DNA of 64,000 nucleotides. Origin: Gordonia gummivorans (GTDB lineage Bacteria > Actinomycetota > Actinomycetes > Mycobacteriales > Mycobacteriaceae). Shown here piece by piece: positions 49,132-57,488 of this stretch. Positions within the stretch are counted from its first letter, which is position 1. Each line of letters starts with the position of its first letter. The DNA is taken from assembly GCF_022513585.1 (NCBI RefSeq), contig NZ_JAKWBF010000014.1, positions 62,001 to 126,000 of the forward strand. Reading direction: 5' to 3'. A program made the translations under genes and the position numbers. Below the pieces are notes generated by a model. That model was not told the DNA's origin. It saw only the letters and a list, made by a program, of their open reading frames with translations, and searched no databases.

Positions 49132-50741
49132 ATGCTCAGCTCGGTGTTCCGGATCGCAGGGGTGGTAGTACTCGCGGTTCTCGCTGTCGTGTCGGTGGTT
49201 GCGACCGTGCTCGGAGCATGGCAGTGGATCTTCGCGGCCGTCGTTCTCGTGCCACTGGCGGCACTGGGTCTCACGATCTGACGCAGCGGCGGCACTCGCT
49301 GCTGCGCAATTATCCGATCGTCGGGCGGATGCGATTTCTGCTCGAAGCCGTCCGACCGGAGCTTCAGCAATACTTCATCGAACGCAACTTCGACGGACGG
49401 CCCTATGATCGCGACGTCAGGTCGCTGATCTACGAACGTGCCAAAGGGACTACGTCGGACGTGGCGTTCGGCACCGAACGCGACATCGACGCCGACGGCT
49501 ACGAATACCTGGTCCACTCCGCGGCGCCGCTGATCCCACCCGACGCGCCGTTCCGGGTGCGCGTCGGCGGGCCCGACTGCACACAGCCCTACGACATGGC
49601 ACTGCTCAACGTCTCATCCATGAGCTTCGGTGCGCTCTCCGGAAATGCGTTGCGCGCCTTGAACAATGGCGCGCGCAAGGGTGGCTTTGCGCATGAGACG
49701 GGTGAAGGTGGACTCACCCCCTATCATCTCGGCGGCGCGGATGTGATCTGGGAGATCGGATCCGGCTACTTCGGGACCCGCGCCGCAGACGGGCGCTTCG
49801 ATCCGCGCCAGTTTGCCGACAAGGCGGCCACCGAACAGGTGAAAGGCATCCTGGTGAAACTGAGCCAGGGTGCAAAGCCCGGCATCGGCGGGGTGCTGCC
49901 CGCGGCCAAGGTGACCGAGGAGATCGCTCGCTATCGCGGGATACCGGTCGGCGAGAAGTGCGTGAGTCCGCCGGCACATTCGGCATTCTCGACGCCGCGA
50001 GAACTGATCTTCTTCATTGCACAACTTCGAGAACTCGCCAACGGCAAGCCGATTGGGTTCAAGTTGTGCCTGGGTTCGCGGGTGGATGTGCTCGCCATCT
50101 GCAAAGCGATGCTGGCCGAGGACATCACCCCGGACTTCATTGTCGTCGACGGTGCCGAGGGCGGCACGGCCGCAGCGCCGCCGGAGTACGGGGATCACGT
50201 CGGATTGCCCCTGACCGACGGACTGATGACCATGCACAACGCCCTGGTGGGGACCGGCCTGCGGGACCGAATCCGCTTGGGCGCCAGCGGAAAGGTGGCC
50301 TCCGGGAACGACATCGTCAAACGGCTGATCCAAGGTGCCGACTACACCAACGCCGCTCGCGCCATGATGATGGCGGTCGGCTGTATCCAGTCGCAGCGAT
50401 GTCACACCAACCACTGCCCGGTCGGCGTCGCCACTCAGGACGCGCGGCGGGCGCGCGCTCTGGACGTCGAGGACAAGAGCGAACGGGCCTACCGGTACCA
50501 GAAGGCCACCGTCGCCCAGGCGATGCGGCTGATGGCGTCGATGGGCGTCAGCGACCTGTCCCAGCTGTCGCCGCACCTGCTGCGCAAGCGGGTGTCGCCG
50601 ACCGAACAGCGGACGTACGCCGAGATCTACGAGTGGCTGAGTCCGCGCCAGTTACTGGTGGAGACGCCGCCGACCTGGCTCGACGACTGGATGCGTGCCA
50701 ACCCGGATTCGTTTACGCCGACCGGACTGATCCGGGCGTGA
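49132..50741 (+). CDS. FMN-binding glutamate-synthase-like protein with N-terminal membrane anchor; reading frame broken near 49271
   Basis: ATG 49132 follows an ideal AGGAGG box and encodes two hydrophobic segments (VVVLAVLAVVSVVATVLGAW and FAAVVLVPLAALGL), then stops at once in a TGA. One base lost near 49271 explains this: the other frame continues HDLTQRRHSLLRNYPIVGRM and runs intact to 50741. The main part is the GltB central FMN/iron-sulfur domain: SMSFGALSGNALRALNNGAR, GETGEGGLTPYH, GVLPAAKVTEEIARYRGIPV, VDGAEGGTAAAPPEY and the cysteine cluster QSQRCHTNHCPVGVA. It probably oxidises or reduces a small substrate at the membrane; the true reaction is unknown. As it stands only the part from 49218 is open in this frame. 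Confidence 0.82.
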
Positions 50742-51059
50742 CGCCCGCACTCCTCGGATCTGCGACCTACCCGCTGACGTCGGCGATCGTGGAGCGGGAA
50801 GATTCGTCTGCTGATTGAGTAGGCGAGCCCCTCAGGGCGAGTCATAACGAATTCGGGTGAGATTTCTAAGTCCGCACGTCGTGGTCACCGACAATCTCGA
50901 CTCACGAGGTTTCGATACGCGCGCGCTCGCAGGCTCGCGCGTCGCTACTCAACCAGCAGGTGATTCGCGCAGGTCAGGAGGCCTAAGGCAGTACTCTTCG
51001 AGTCGGAAATCGACGCGTCATTGCCTCAAACGCGTCTCGGGGCTGGGCTTCCCGCAACA
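50742..51059. repeat. Repeat-filled intergenic region with GTTGAGTAG inverted ends
   Basis: No gene is seen. GATTGAGTAGGCGAGC near 50813 faces GCGTCGCTACTCAACCAGCA near 50938-50958. Read on the minus strand, the right arm is GGTTGAGTAGCGACGCGCGA leading to GTATCGAAACCTC. It matches 58618-58676 (GGTTGAGTAGCGTCGCGCGA to ATATCGAAACCC). A GGCGATCGTGGAG repeat, as in 28723, lies at 50780. The gene-free space separates convergent genes. Confidence 0.75.
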
Positions 51060-52196
51060 TCAAGGCGTCGCAGCGAACGCAGCGGCGAGATCGATGCGGA
51101 GCCAGCCGCCGTCGGCGCCGGCCTGGTCGAGCGGATAGCCCGAGCCGATCGCGGTGCGCGTCAGGATTGCCAAGCGTTGGGCATCTGACAACCCGGGGAA
51201 CCGCGTCCGCAGCAGTGCCGCCGCGGACGCCGGGATGGCGTTGCGCTGACCGGGCGCGATCCGTCCGAATCCGAACGTCATCATCCCTCGGTGTTCGGTG
51301 ACGGCTGCGTTGGTGCTCAGGTAGGGCCGGTCGGTCGCGATGAATCTCGACAACGGCATACCGACGGCGCGTTCCAGTGCACCGCGAAGTTGGGTGCCGG
51401 CCTGCCTGATCAGTGATGCGAAACCAGGGTCGGTCAGCCTGGCGGCGACGATGTCGGTGGCCATGATCCGCCCACCCATCACATCGAGCGGGTAGTGAAC
51501 TCCGAGCACCATGCGGCTGCGTCCGATCTCACCGGCGCGAGCGATGATCTGCGGACCCAGCTCGGGCAGCCAGTAGGCCAGCAATGCACCCTTCCAGTAG
51601 CCCATGCTCGTGTGGCCCGACGGGTAGGAGCCGTTGTTGCGCAACTCCGCGTACAGGTGCCCGCCGGGACGGTCGTAGCGGCGGATGCTCGACGGCGCCA
51701 CCACAAACGGGCGTGGGTTGTCGAAGTACTCCTTCTCCAACAGCGTCGTTCCGAGAGGCACTCCCACGCGCGCGGTGTCACCCTTCACGAGCGCCGCGAC
51801 CTTGGGCAGTTGGCCGCCCGCAATGAGCTTGCGGAACGTGGCACCGAGCTTGGCTCCCAACGCCACCGACAACGACTCGAGCCGGTCGTCGTAGTTGATC
51901 GCGATGGCGTCGGCCTGTTGCGCGGCGGTCGCGGAGTTGTTGGTGCGCTGCACGATTCGCAGGTTCTGCGCGATGATGTCGGGTCGGTGCGCCCGCAGGT
52001 ACGAGAAGCCGTCCAGGACGGGGATGTAGGTGCCGCCCGGAGGAATGTCGGACGGGTACGGTCCGAGGAGCTGCGCAGTGCTGAATCGGCTCGGCGCCGC
52101 GACCGGAGCTGCGACCGCTGAGCCGACGGCGGGTACCGCCAGCGCGATCACCGCGAGGATGGAGACGACGACGGACCGGATGCGCGTGGCGATCAT
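51060..52196 (-). CDS. Secreted PAP2-type (class A) acid phosphatase
   Basis: A 378-residue exported protein. The signal peptide is SVVVSILAVIALAVPAVGSA with cleavage after AVA near residue 30. The phosphatase tripartite motif is complete: KEYFDNPRPF near 157, SYPSGHTSMGYWKGALLAYW near 192 and SRMVLGVHYPLDVMGGRIMA near 228, with both catalytic histidines. It should hydrolyse phosphomonoesters or lipid phosphates outside the membrane. The start is ATG 52196; the frame upstream to 52232 lacks a signal. It is unrelated in sequence to the membrane PAP2 enzyme at 30339. Confidence 0.88.
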   Translation of the reverse strand: MIATRIRSVVVSILAVIALAVPAVGSAVAAPVAAPSRFSTAQLLGPYPSDIPPGGTYIPVLDGFSYLRAHRPDIIAQNLRIVQRTNNSATAAQQADAIAINYDDRLESLSVALGAKLGATFRKLIAGGQLPKVAALVKGDTARVGVPLGTTLLEKEYFDNPRPFVVAPSSIRRYDRPGGHLYAELRNNGSYPSGHTSMGYWKGALLAYWLPELGPQIIARAGEIGRSRMVLGVHYPLDVMGGRIMATDIVAARLTDPGFASLIRQAGTQLRGALERAVGMPLSRFIATDRPYLSTNAAVTEHRGMMTFGFGRIAPGQRNAIPASAAALLRTRFPGLSDAQRLAILTRTAIGSGYPLDQAGADGGWLRIDLAAAFAATP

Positions 52197-52302
52197 GGTT
52201 GGTGATCCTTCCGTCCCGACACCGCCGCGCACAAGCCCCGACGACGACCTTCGGGTGTGAGCACCGTCAGGACGTCAGATGTTCACCGGCCGGACGCGTT
52301 CT

Positions 52303-52779
52303 CTACAGCACCTTCTCGATCGCACCGGAGAGTTTGTCCGGTGTGGTGGTCGGTGCGAAGCGATCGACCACGTTGCCATCGCGGTCGACGAGGAACTTCG
52401 TGAAGTTCCACTTGATCCGCCCGCCCAGAAGTCCCTTCTTCTGCGTGCGAAGCCACTCGTAGAGCGGGTGGGCGTGCGGACCGTTCACGTCGATCTTCGC
52501 GAACATCGGGAAAGTCACGTCATAGGTGAGTGAGCAGAAGTTCTTGATCTCGTCGGCGTCGCCGGGCTCCTGGTGCCCGAACTGATCGCACGGGAAACCC
52601 AACACGCGCAGACCCTGGTCGGAGTACTCGCGGCTCAGCTTCTCGAGTCCCTCGTACTGCGGGGTGAAACCGCACTTCGACGCGGTGTTCACCACCAGCA
52701 GCGGCAGGCCCGTGAAGGTCGAGAGTGGGACGGGTTTGCCGTCGATGTCGTCGGCGGTGAAGTCGTAGGCAGTGCTCAC
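52303..52779 (-). CDS. Glutathione-peroxidase-family thiol peroxidase
   Basis: A 158-residue thioredoxin-fold peroxidase. The catalytic region is LLVVNTASKCGFTPQYEGLE near 31-50 with the peroxidatic cysteine in place of selenocysteine. The family glutamine and tryptophan are in GFPCDQFGHQEPG near 69 and IKWNFTKFLVDRDG near 127. In actinobacteria, which lack glutathione, such enzymes use thioredoxin or mycothiol-linked reductants. The GTG start at 52779 (STAYDFTADDIDG) fits the family N-terminus. The upstream YbjN-like gene ends 55 bp away on the same strand. Confidence 0.9.
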   Translation of the reverse strand: MSTAYDFTADDIDGKPVPLSTFTGLPLLVVNTASKCGFTPQYEGLEKLSREYSDQGLRVLGFPCDQFGHQEPGDADEIKNFCSLTYDVTFPMFAKIDVNGPHAHPLYEWLRTQKKGLLGGRIKWNFTKFLVDRDGNVVDRFAPTTTPDKLSGAIEKVL

Positions 52780-52834
52780 GTGACCAACTTTCGGTGAGGA
52801 TTGGCGACCCATCATTCTGCACGAGACTTCCGCG

Positions 52835-54013
52835 TCAGGACGCTGCCGCTGCGTCGTCGAGCCCGATGTCGGGTAGTGCCACCACACGCAGCGCCCCGCG
52901 CAGCTGCTCGGTTGTGCCCGACCATCGTTCGAGTTCGGTCTGCGCGAAGGCCGCCTCCTCGGCGTCGGGTGATCTGGTCGCATGCCGACGCCAACTGAGA
53001 CATTGGTATTGGCAGAACTCGACCAGATCGACCAAGAGGTCTGCGTTGCCGTTGCACAGGCGGGCGACCTCGATCGGACTCAGTGTCGTTGCGTCGGGAT
53101 CGAGCTGGATGAGGACTCGTAGCTGCGCAGGAGTCTCGTCAGGGTCTCCTTCGGCGTCGTCCGCGTCGTCGTTGCCGGACTCGAGGAGCTCGATCAGGAG
53201 CGGGACCTGTTCGCTGAGGAACTCGCGCCAATTGCCCAGTGCCGAAATGAGATTGGCGGGATGGAAGACCGTCGCTTCCAGGACGAGCTGGGCGTAGATG
53301 TGGCGTCCGCGAGGGACGAGAGTGATGTAGGGATTCAGGTGTCGCTGTTCGGCGACGACCTTGGTGGCATGCGTCGGGTCGGAGATTCGGTGTGTCAGGG
53401 GAGCCGACAGGATGAGGCGAGGAACCTCCGGATCGATGTGCAGCCACGTCGGTACCGGTTCGGTCGCGATCGGGATGTCGTTGTCATTGTCGTCGAAGTT
53501 GATGGGCTCATCGGTTGCGTTCTCGATCACGCCGATCACCAGTGTGCGGAGGTGTTCGGAATCCCGCACGCGTACACCGACTTCGACGACCGGTTCCAGA
53601 ACGGGGGTCGACGATCCGTCGGGGTCGGCGAGGAACGACGGGTCGATGACGCGGTAGACCTCGCGCAAGGTGGTGACCACCAGCGTCGCCACCTCGTCGA
53701 CCCGATCGTCGTACCGTTCCACGAGAAAGGAGTCGTCGTTGAGGAGCCGCCAACCGATGCGCCGCAGTGCGGTCATGTTGTGGGTGAGTACGTGGTTGTC
53801 TTCGGAGAACACCGACATGACGTCGACCGTGACCCGGATTCGCTTGGCTGCCGTTCGTGTGACGCGAATGTCGTACGTTGCTGTGCAAAGGTTTTCGTCG
53901 TTGCCGATCGTGAACGTCTGGCCCGGTAGCAGGTCCCCGATGCGATCGGCGAGTCGTCCGCGGTACTGCTGCCATGCCTTCTCGACAGGTGTGTCGAATC
54001 CGTCTTCACTCAT
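52835..54013 (-). CDS. Uncharacterised protein with YbjN / chaperone-like fold
   Basis: A 392-residue cytoplasmic acidic protein. The pattern of strands and helices, NMTALRRIGWRLLNDDSFLV near 80 and REVYRVIDPSFLADPDGSST near 117, resembles YbjN/CesT-type peptide-binding modules. A second module covers about 175-290 (HLNPYITLVPRGRHIYAQLV, ISALGNWREFLSEQVPLLIE). The last 100 residues are acidic and helical with LSPIEVARLCNGNADLLVDL. This is assigned by general pattern rather than a firm match. It starts at ATG 54013. Neighbours give no pathway; a role in protein or peptide handling is a guess. Confidence 0.55.
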   Translation of the reverse strand: MSEDGFDTPVEKAWQQYRGRLADRIGDLLPGQTFTIGNDENLCTATYDIRVTRTAAKRIRVTVDVMSVFSEDNHVLTHNMTALRRIGWRLLNDDSFLVERYDDRVDEVATLVVTTLREVYRVIDPSFLADPDGSSTPVLEPVVEVGVRVRDSEHLRTLVIGVIENATDEPINFDDNDNDIPIATEPVPTWLHIDPEVPRLILSAPLTHRISDPTHATKVVAEQRHLNPYITLVPRGRHIYAQLVLEATVFHPANLISALGNWREFLSEQVPLLIELLESGNDDADDAEGDPDETPAQLRVLIQLDPDATTLSPIEVARLCNGNADLLVDLVEFCQYQCLSWRRHATRSPDAEEAAFAQTELERWSGTTEQLRGALRVVALPDIGLDDAAAAS

Positions 54014-54125
54014 GGTGGCCCCCTGCCGGTGGTTGTGGTCCTTGACCGGACAGTAAACGTGGGCGATGACGGATACGGGCCGCCGAGTCGAGTTGTCCAC
54101 AGGCAGACGCGGATGTGGATGGCGG

Positions 54126-54911
54126 TCAGCGTCGCATCGTCGGCACCGCGTGCGTTCGGGTGGCGGTGTCGATCGCACGAGCCGCGTCGGCGACAACAGC
54201 GGCAAGGTGATCGGTGCCAACGATGCGCGCACCGCTCATATCACCCGTTCTGGCAAGGTGACTCGCGGCGATGTCGGCCGCTTCGGTGGCGCCCGCCAGC
54301 ACGATCTCGGGTGCTCGGAACAACACCGCAGACCCGACGTCGATCGCGTCGACGACGGCCGCCTGCTGGTGCGTTCGTGGCCGTGCCAGGGGTGGCGGGT
54401 TCTCGACGATCGGCGCATTGAGGGCATCGACGATCTGGGCGCGGCCGGCGTTGAACGCGCGCTGCACCCTGACAGACCCCGCCCCGGATCTCGCGACGTC
54501 GAGTACATGCAGCATCTCGACGATGGCCACCTCGAGGGCGTTCTGTGCCCGTGGCAGAACAAGATTCAGATCATTGCCGATGATCCCGGACATCGCGGAT
54601 CGCGCCGGCGAGGTCACCGAGGTGAGTGCGATACCGGTCGCACGATCACGGGACCCGGTGCGCTGTTGCGCGTCGATGAATACTCGGGGAGCGCCGACGA
54701 TCGCAGTCGGAACGTCGACGACGAAGTCGATGATATGCGGGCAGATGAGTGCGCAGTACTTGAGTTGGTTGCCGACAACGGCCGACGCGATGGCGCCGGG
54801 TGGTGGAACCGGTGCGTCGAGTGTCTGAGCCGCCCCGGCCGGCTGAGGCGCGAGCACCGCCAGAGTCGCGAATGCGGCCACCACCAAGGTGGTCTTCCGG
54901 CGCATCGTCAT
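54126..54911 (-). CDS. Secreted helical protein of unknown function
   Basis: A 261-residue exported protein. The signal is MTMRRKTTLVVAAFATLAVL with cleavage after AGA near residue 28. The mature part is alanine-rich and helical. A short cysteine loop YCALICPHIIDFVVDVPTAI near 52-71 probably forms a disulfide, and NALEVAIVEMLHVLDVARSG near 123 follows. No known family is recognised. ATG 54911 sits after GGGAGGC. It is upstream of the YbjN-like gene on the same strand but separated by 112 bp. Confidence 0.72.
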   Translation of the reverse strand: MTMRRKTTLVVAAFATLAVLAPQPAGAAQTLDAPVPPPGAIASAVVGNQLKYCALICPHIIDFVVDVPTAIVGAPRVFIDAQQRTGSRDRATGIALTSVTSPARSAMSGIIGNDLNLVLPRAQNALEVAIVEMLHVLDVARSGAGSVRVQRAFNAGRAQIVDALNAPIVENPPPLARPRTHQQAAVVDAIDVGSAVLFRAPEIVLAGATEAADIAASHLARTGDMSGARIVGTDHLAAVVADAARAIDTATRTHAVPTMRR

Positions 54912-54980
54912 GCCAGCCTCCCGAGAGTCGGTTCGGAGTGTGGCCAAGTGTGCGATCTGTGAACTGAAGAGAAGCTGAAG

Positions 54981-55832
54981 TCAGTGGTCGCTTTCGGCGA
55001 GCGCGCGGAGATGTACCGACGCCCACGTCCGGAACGGTCGCCACGCCCGCGAGACCTCTGCGACGGTGCTACCCGGTCCGTACAGCTTCACGACCTGCGC
55101 TTCGAGCCGCTTCTCCCGCTCGGGAACCGCATCGGGTGCGTTGGCGCCCCGCAGGACGATCAGCCCCGACGCGAAGGGCCCGATCCCGGTGATCGTACGC
55201 ACGGACTCGATCGCTGAGTCTGCCGGCATGGCGCGCAGGGTGGCGGTGTCCAGGCGCCCGTCGAGCGCCGCGGCGGCAACGGCATGCAGATACTCGGTCT
55301 TGCGCCCGGGCAGGTCCAGGTCGAGCGCAGCCAGTCGGGTGGGTGTGGGAAAGGCGCCGTCGTCGCCGTAACGGTCGGTGATCTGCTTTCTCAGCCGGGC
55401 CGCCTCGGGGATCCGCAGCCGTTGAGACAACACCGCCCATGCCGCCGCCTCGTACGCTGAGTGGAAGCCGCACGGCCGGAACCCCGGGAGCGCTTGCTGC
55501 GCACGGCCGATCACCGGATCGCGGACGCCCACCTCCGGCCAACCGCGTGCGTCGACGTCGAGCGACAGGAACCGTGCGACTTGTTCGGTCGCGGCGTCGA
55601 GGTCGCCATCACCTCCGACGGAGATCTCGGCGACGCCACCGTACTGGGTGACGCTCGCGTGCGCAGCCGACCAATCCGCGTCGACACGGAACGTGGTGGT
55701 CAGTGCGTCGTCGTCCTGTTGTGCGGCGAGGGCTGCGGGTGTGAAACCTTCCCAGAACCGCCTGCTCACAGGCAGCGACCATGGGCCGAGGACTTCGCGG
55801 CTTGTTGTGAGAGAGCTCATGTTGGTGTCCAT
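54981..55832 (-). CDS. DNA-3-methyladenine glycosylase II-like (HhH-GPD) protein with altered catalytic position
   Basis: A 283-residue base-excision repair type protein. The N-terminal AlkA-like domain covers about residues 15-95. The helical HhH-GPD core follows: SAYEAAAWAVLSQRLRIPEA near 125-144 and the hairpin ITGIGPFASGLIVLRGANAP near 214-233. After the hairpin, AlkA enzymes have an aspartate that starts base removal; here the stretch is DAVPEREKRL, with Glu at or near that place. It may be a weak glycosylase or have a changed substrate. The start may be ATG 55832 or 55820. Confidence 0.78.
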   Translation of the reverse strand: MDTNMSSLTTSREVLGPWSLPVSRRFWEGFTPAALAAQQDDDALTTTFRVDADWSAAHASVTQYGGVAEISVGGDGDLDAATEQVARFLSLDVDARGWPEVGVRDPVIGRAQQALPGFRPCGFHSAYEAAAWAVLSQRLRIPEAARLRKQITDRYGDDGAFPTPTRLAALDLDLPGRKTEYLHAVAAAALDGRLDTATLRAMPADSAIESVRTITGIGPFASGLIVLRGANAPDAVPEREKRLEAQVVKLYGPGSTVAEVSRAWRPFRTWASVHLRALAESDH

Positions 55833-55915
55833 GCTGTCGACGGGTTGCCACCAAGTTAGGACTCGGGGGTGACATTCGTGCCGTGTCGGCGCGCCAGGTC
55901 ACGTACGGTCGGGGA

Positions 55916-56299
55916 ATGATCGACCATCTGGCCCTGCAATGCGCCGACCCTGAGGCGTCGCTCGGATTCTTCACGCACGTGTTCGGTGCGCTCGGCGTCC
56001 ACGAGGCGATGCGCATCGACGGTCCGGATGGCGCGGTCCTGGCGCTCGGCGGGCCCGATGGCTTTCCGAAGCTGTGGTTCGGCCCGCTGGTCGACAGCGG
56101 TAACCGCCCGGTGCATCTGGCGCTCACCGCGCCGAGCCGTGCCGCAGTCGACGAGGTGTATCGGGCCGCCGTCGCATCCGACGTCGAAGTTCTGCACGCG
56201 CCGCGTATCTGGCCTGAGTACCATCCAGGCTATTACGCTGTCTTCCTACGTGATCCGGACGGAAACAACGTCGAAGCCGTTCATCACACCTTCGGCTGA
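55916..56299 (+). CDS. VOC-family (glyoxalase/bleomycin-resistance fold) protein
   Basis: A 127-residue single-domain protein. It starts MIDHLALQCADPEASLGFFT, with the usual metal-ligand His in the first strand. HLALTAPSRAAVDEVYRAAV lies near 70, and GYYAVFLRDPDGNNVEAVHH near 103-122 carries the last ligand Glu. The fold serves many reactions (isomerases, dioxygenases, antibiotic binding), so the function is open. ATG 55916 follows GGGGA. The mycothiol-type protein gene starts 4 bp after its stop; the two form an operon divergent from the glycosylase gene. Confidence 0.85.
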   Translation: MIDHLALQCADPEASLGFFTHVFGALGVHEAMRIDGPDGAVLALGGPDGFPKLWFGPLVDSGNRPVHLALTAPSRAAVDEVYRAAVASDVEVLHAPRIWPEYHPGYYAVFLRDPDGNNVEAVHHTFG

Positions 56300-56303
56300 G
56301 GGC

Positions 56304-56936
56304 ATGCCCGCGATGGATGACGACGCTGCGTTCGCCGCGATCGCCGATGAACGCCGGAAACTGGCCGACGATGTCGCGGGCTTGACCACCGAGCAGTGGG
56401 ACACACCGTCTCTGTGCGCCGCATGGACCTGCCGGGACGTCGTCGCGCATCTGGTGGTCCCACTGACAGTGTCGATTCCGGCTTTCGGGCTGGCGATGAT
56501 CAAGGCGCGCGGCAACTTTGACCGCGCCAATCTAGCAATGACCGCAAAGGTCGGCGAACGGTACCGGGACCGACTGCCAAAATTGCTGCGGGACAAGGCA
56601 GATAAGCGCTTCACGCCACCCGGATACGGACCGTCGGCCCCGTTGACCGACATCGTCGTGCACGGTCTCGACATCCGACGACCACTCGGAATGCCGACCG
56701 GTGTCGACGCAGAACGTCAGCGTGCGGTACTCGACTTCCTCACCAGTCCCAAAGCGCGCGGGATCTTCTCGACAGTCGGTGACCAGGTGTGTTGGCGGGC
56801 AACCGATATCGATTGGACGGCCGGGCGAGGTCCGGTCATCGAGGGGGCTGCGGAGTCGCTCATGCTGGTGCTGACGGGGCGTCGTGTAGGAGCGGAAGAA
56901 ATTGGTGGAGAGGGTGTTTCGATCCTCAAACGCTGA
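56304..56936 (+). CDS. Maleylpyruvate-isomerase/DinB-type, mycothiol-dependent family protein
   Basis: A 210-residue protein with the mycothiol-transferase N-terminal fold: FAAIADERRKLADDVAGLTT near 10, QWDTPSLCAAWTCRDVVAHL near 33 with the metal-binding His of VVAHL, and DIVVHGLDIRRPLGMP near 117 with a second ligand His. Family members bind a metal through three histidines and use mycothiol, the major actinobacterial thiol. The substrate is unknown. ATG 56304 or 56313 may be used. It ends 11 bp inside a convergent gene. The VOC gene upstream may act in the same detoxification step. Confidence 0.82.
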   Translation: MPAMDDDAAFAAIADERRKLADDVAGLTTEQWDTPSLCAAWTCRDVVAHLVVPLTVSIPAFGLAMIKARGNFDRANLAMTAKVGERYRDRLPKLLRDKADKRFTPPGYGPSAPLTDIVVHGLDIRRPLGMPTGVDAERQRAVLDFLTSPKARGIFSTVGDQVCWRATDIDWTAGRGPVIEGAAESLMLVLTGRRVGAEEIGGEGVSILKR

Positions 56937-57387
56937 CAGCTGGCTGTGTCGGCAAGTGCGCCTCGACCCAGCCGAGAGCCAGCACGACGGTACTGGTGGC
57001 GGCGACATTCGCCGGGAGTTCGGCGTGCACGGTACGCCGATGTCCGGCGGTGTCCACAATGGTCACGTCGGACATGCTTGCTCCGCAAAGGGGATGACCG
57101 ACGATGGCGAGATCGGCGATCACGGCGGTCAGCGGGAGCGCCGTGTCGATGTGTAGTGTCGCCCGGCCCGCGGTGTGATGTGCGGCAGTGACACGGGTGA
57201 CGAGCGCCGGGAACAGCATCGACGCCGGACATAAGCTCTGACAGGTCGGTTCACCGTCGACGTCGAGGTAGAACGCGACCTTGCGTTGACGGGACTCCTC
57301 CCGCAACGAACGCTCACCGACGAGAATGTCGTCGGCTTGGGTGTGGATGGGTAGACGCCACGAGGTGGGATCAAAGGAACGGGCCAC
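56926..57387 (-). CDS. Uncharacterised 153-residue protein
   Basis: Starts at GTG 57387 with an AAGGGG site 7 bp upstream (VARSFDPTSWRLPIHTQADD). A longer frame runs to 57465 but begins before the ribosome site. The middle has two closely spaced cysteines, EPTCQSLCPASMLFPALVTR, then a hydrophobic beta-rich part VIADLAIVGHPLCGASMSDV and a C-terminus NVAATSTVVLALGWVEAHLP. There is no signal or membrane helix. No family is recognised. It overlaps the convergent DinB-type gene by 11 bp. The 100 bp upstream, to 57488, hold only its promoter region. Confidence 0.65.
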   Translation of the reverse strand: MARSFDPTSWRLPIHTQADDILVGERSLREESRQRKVAFYLDVDGEPTCQSLCPASMLFPALVTRVTAAHHTAGRATLHIDTALPLTAVIADLAIVGHPLCGASMSDVTIVDTAGHRRTVHAELPANVAATSTVVLALGWVEAHLPTQPAVSV

Positions 57388-57488
57388 GGTTACCCCTTTC
57401 AGGGAGGGCAGGACATCAAACAACGTCACCTTTGACGGTCTACGCCTGCGCGGGTCCCACGCCAAGGGGATCGAGCCTTAAGAAGTCG

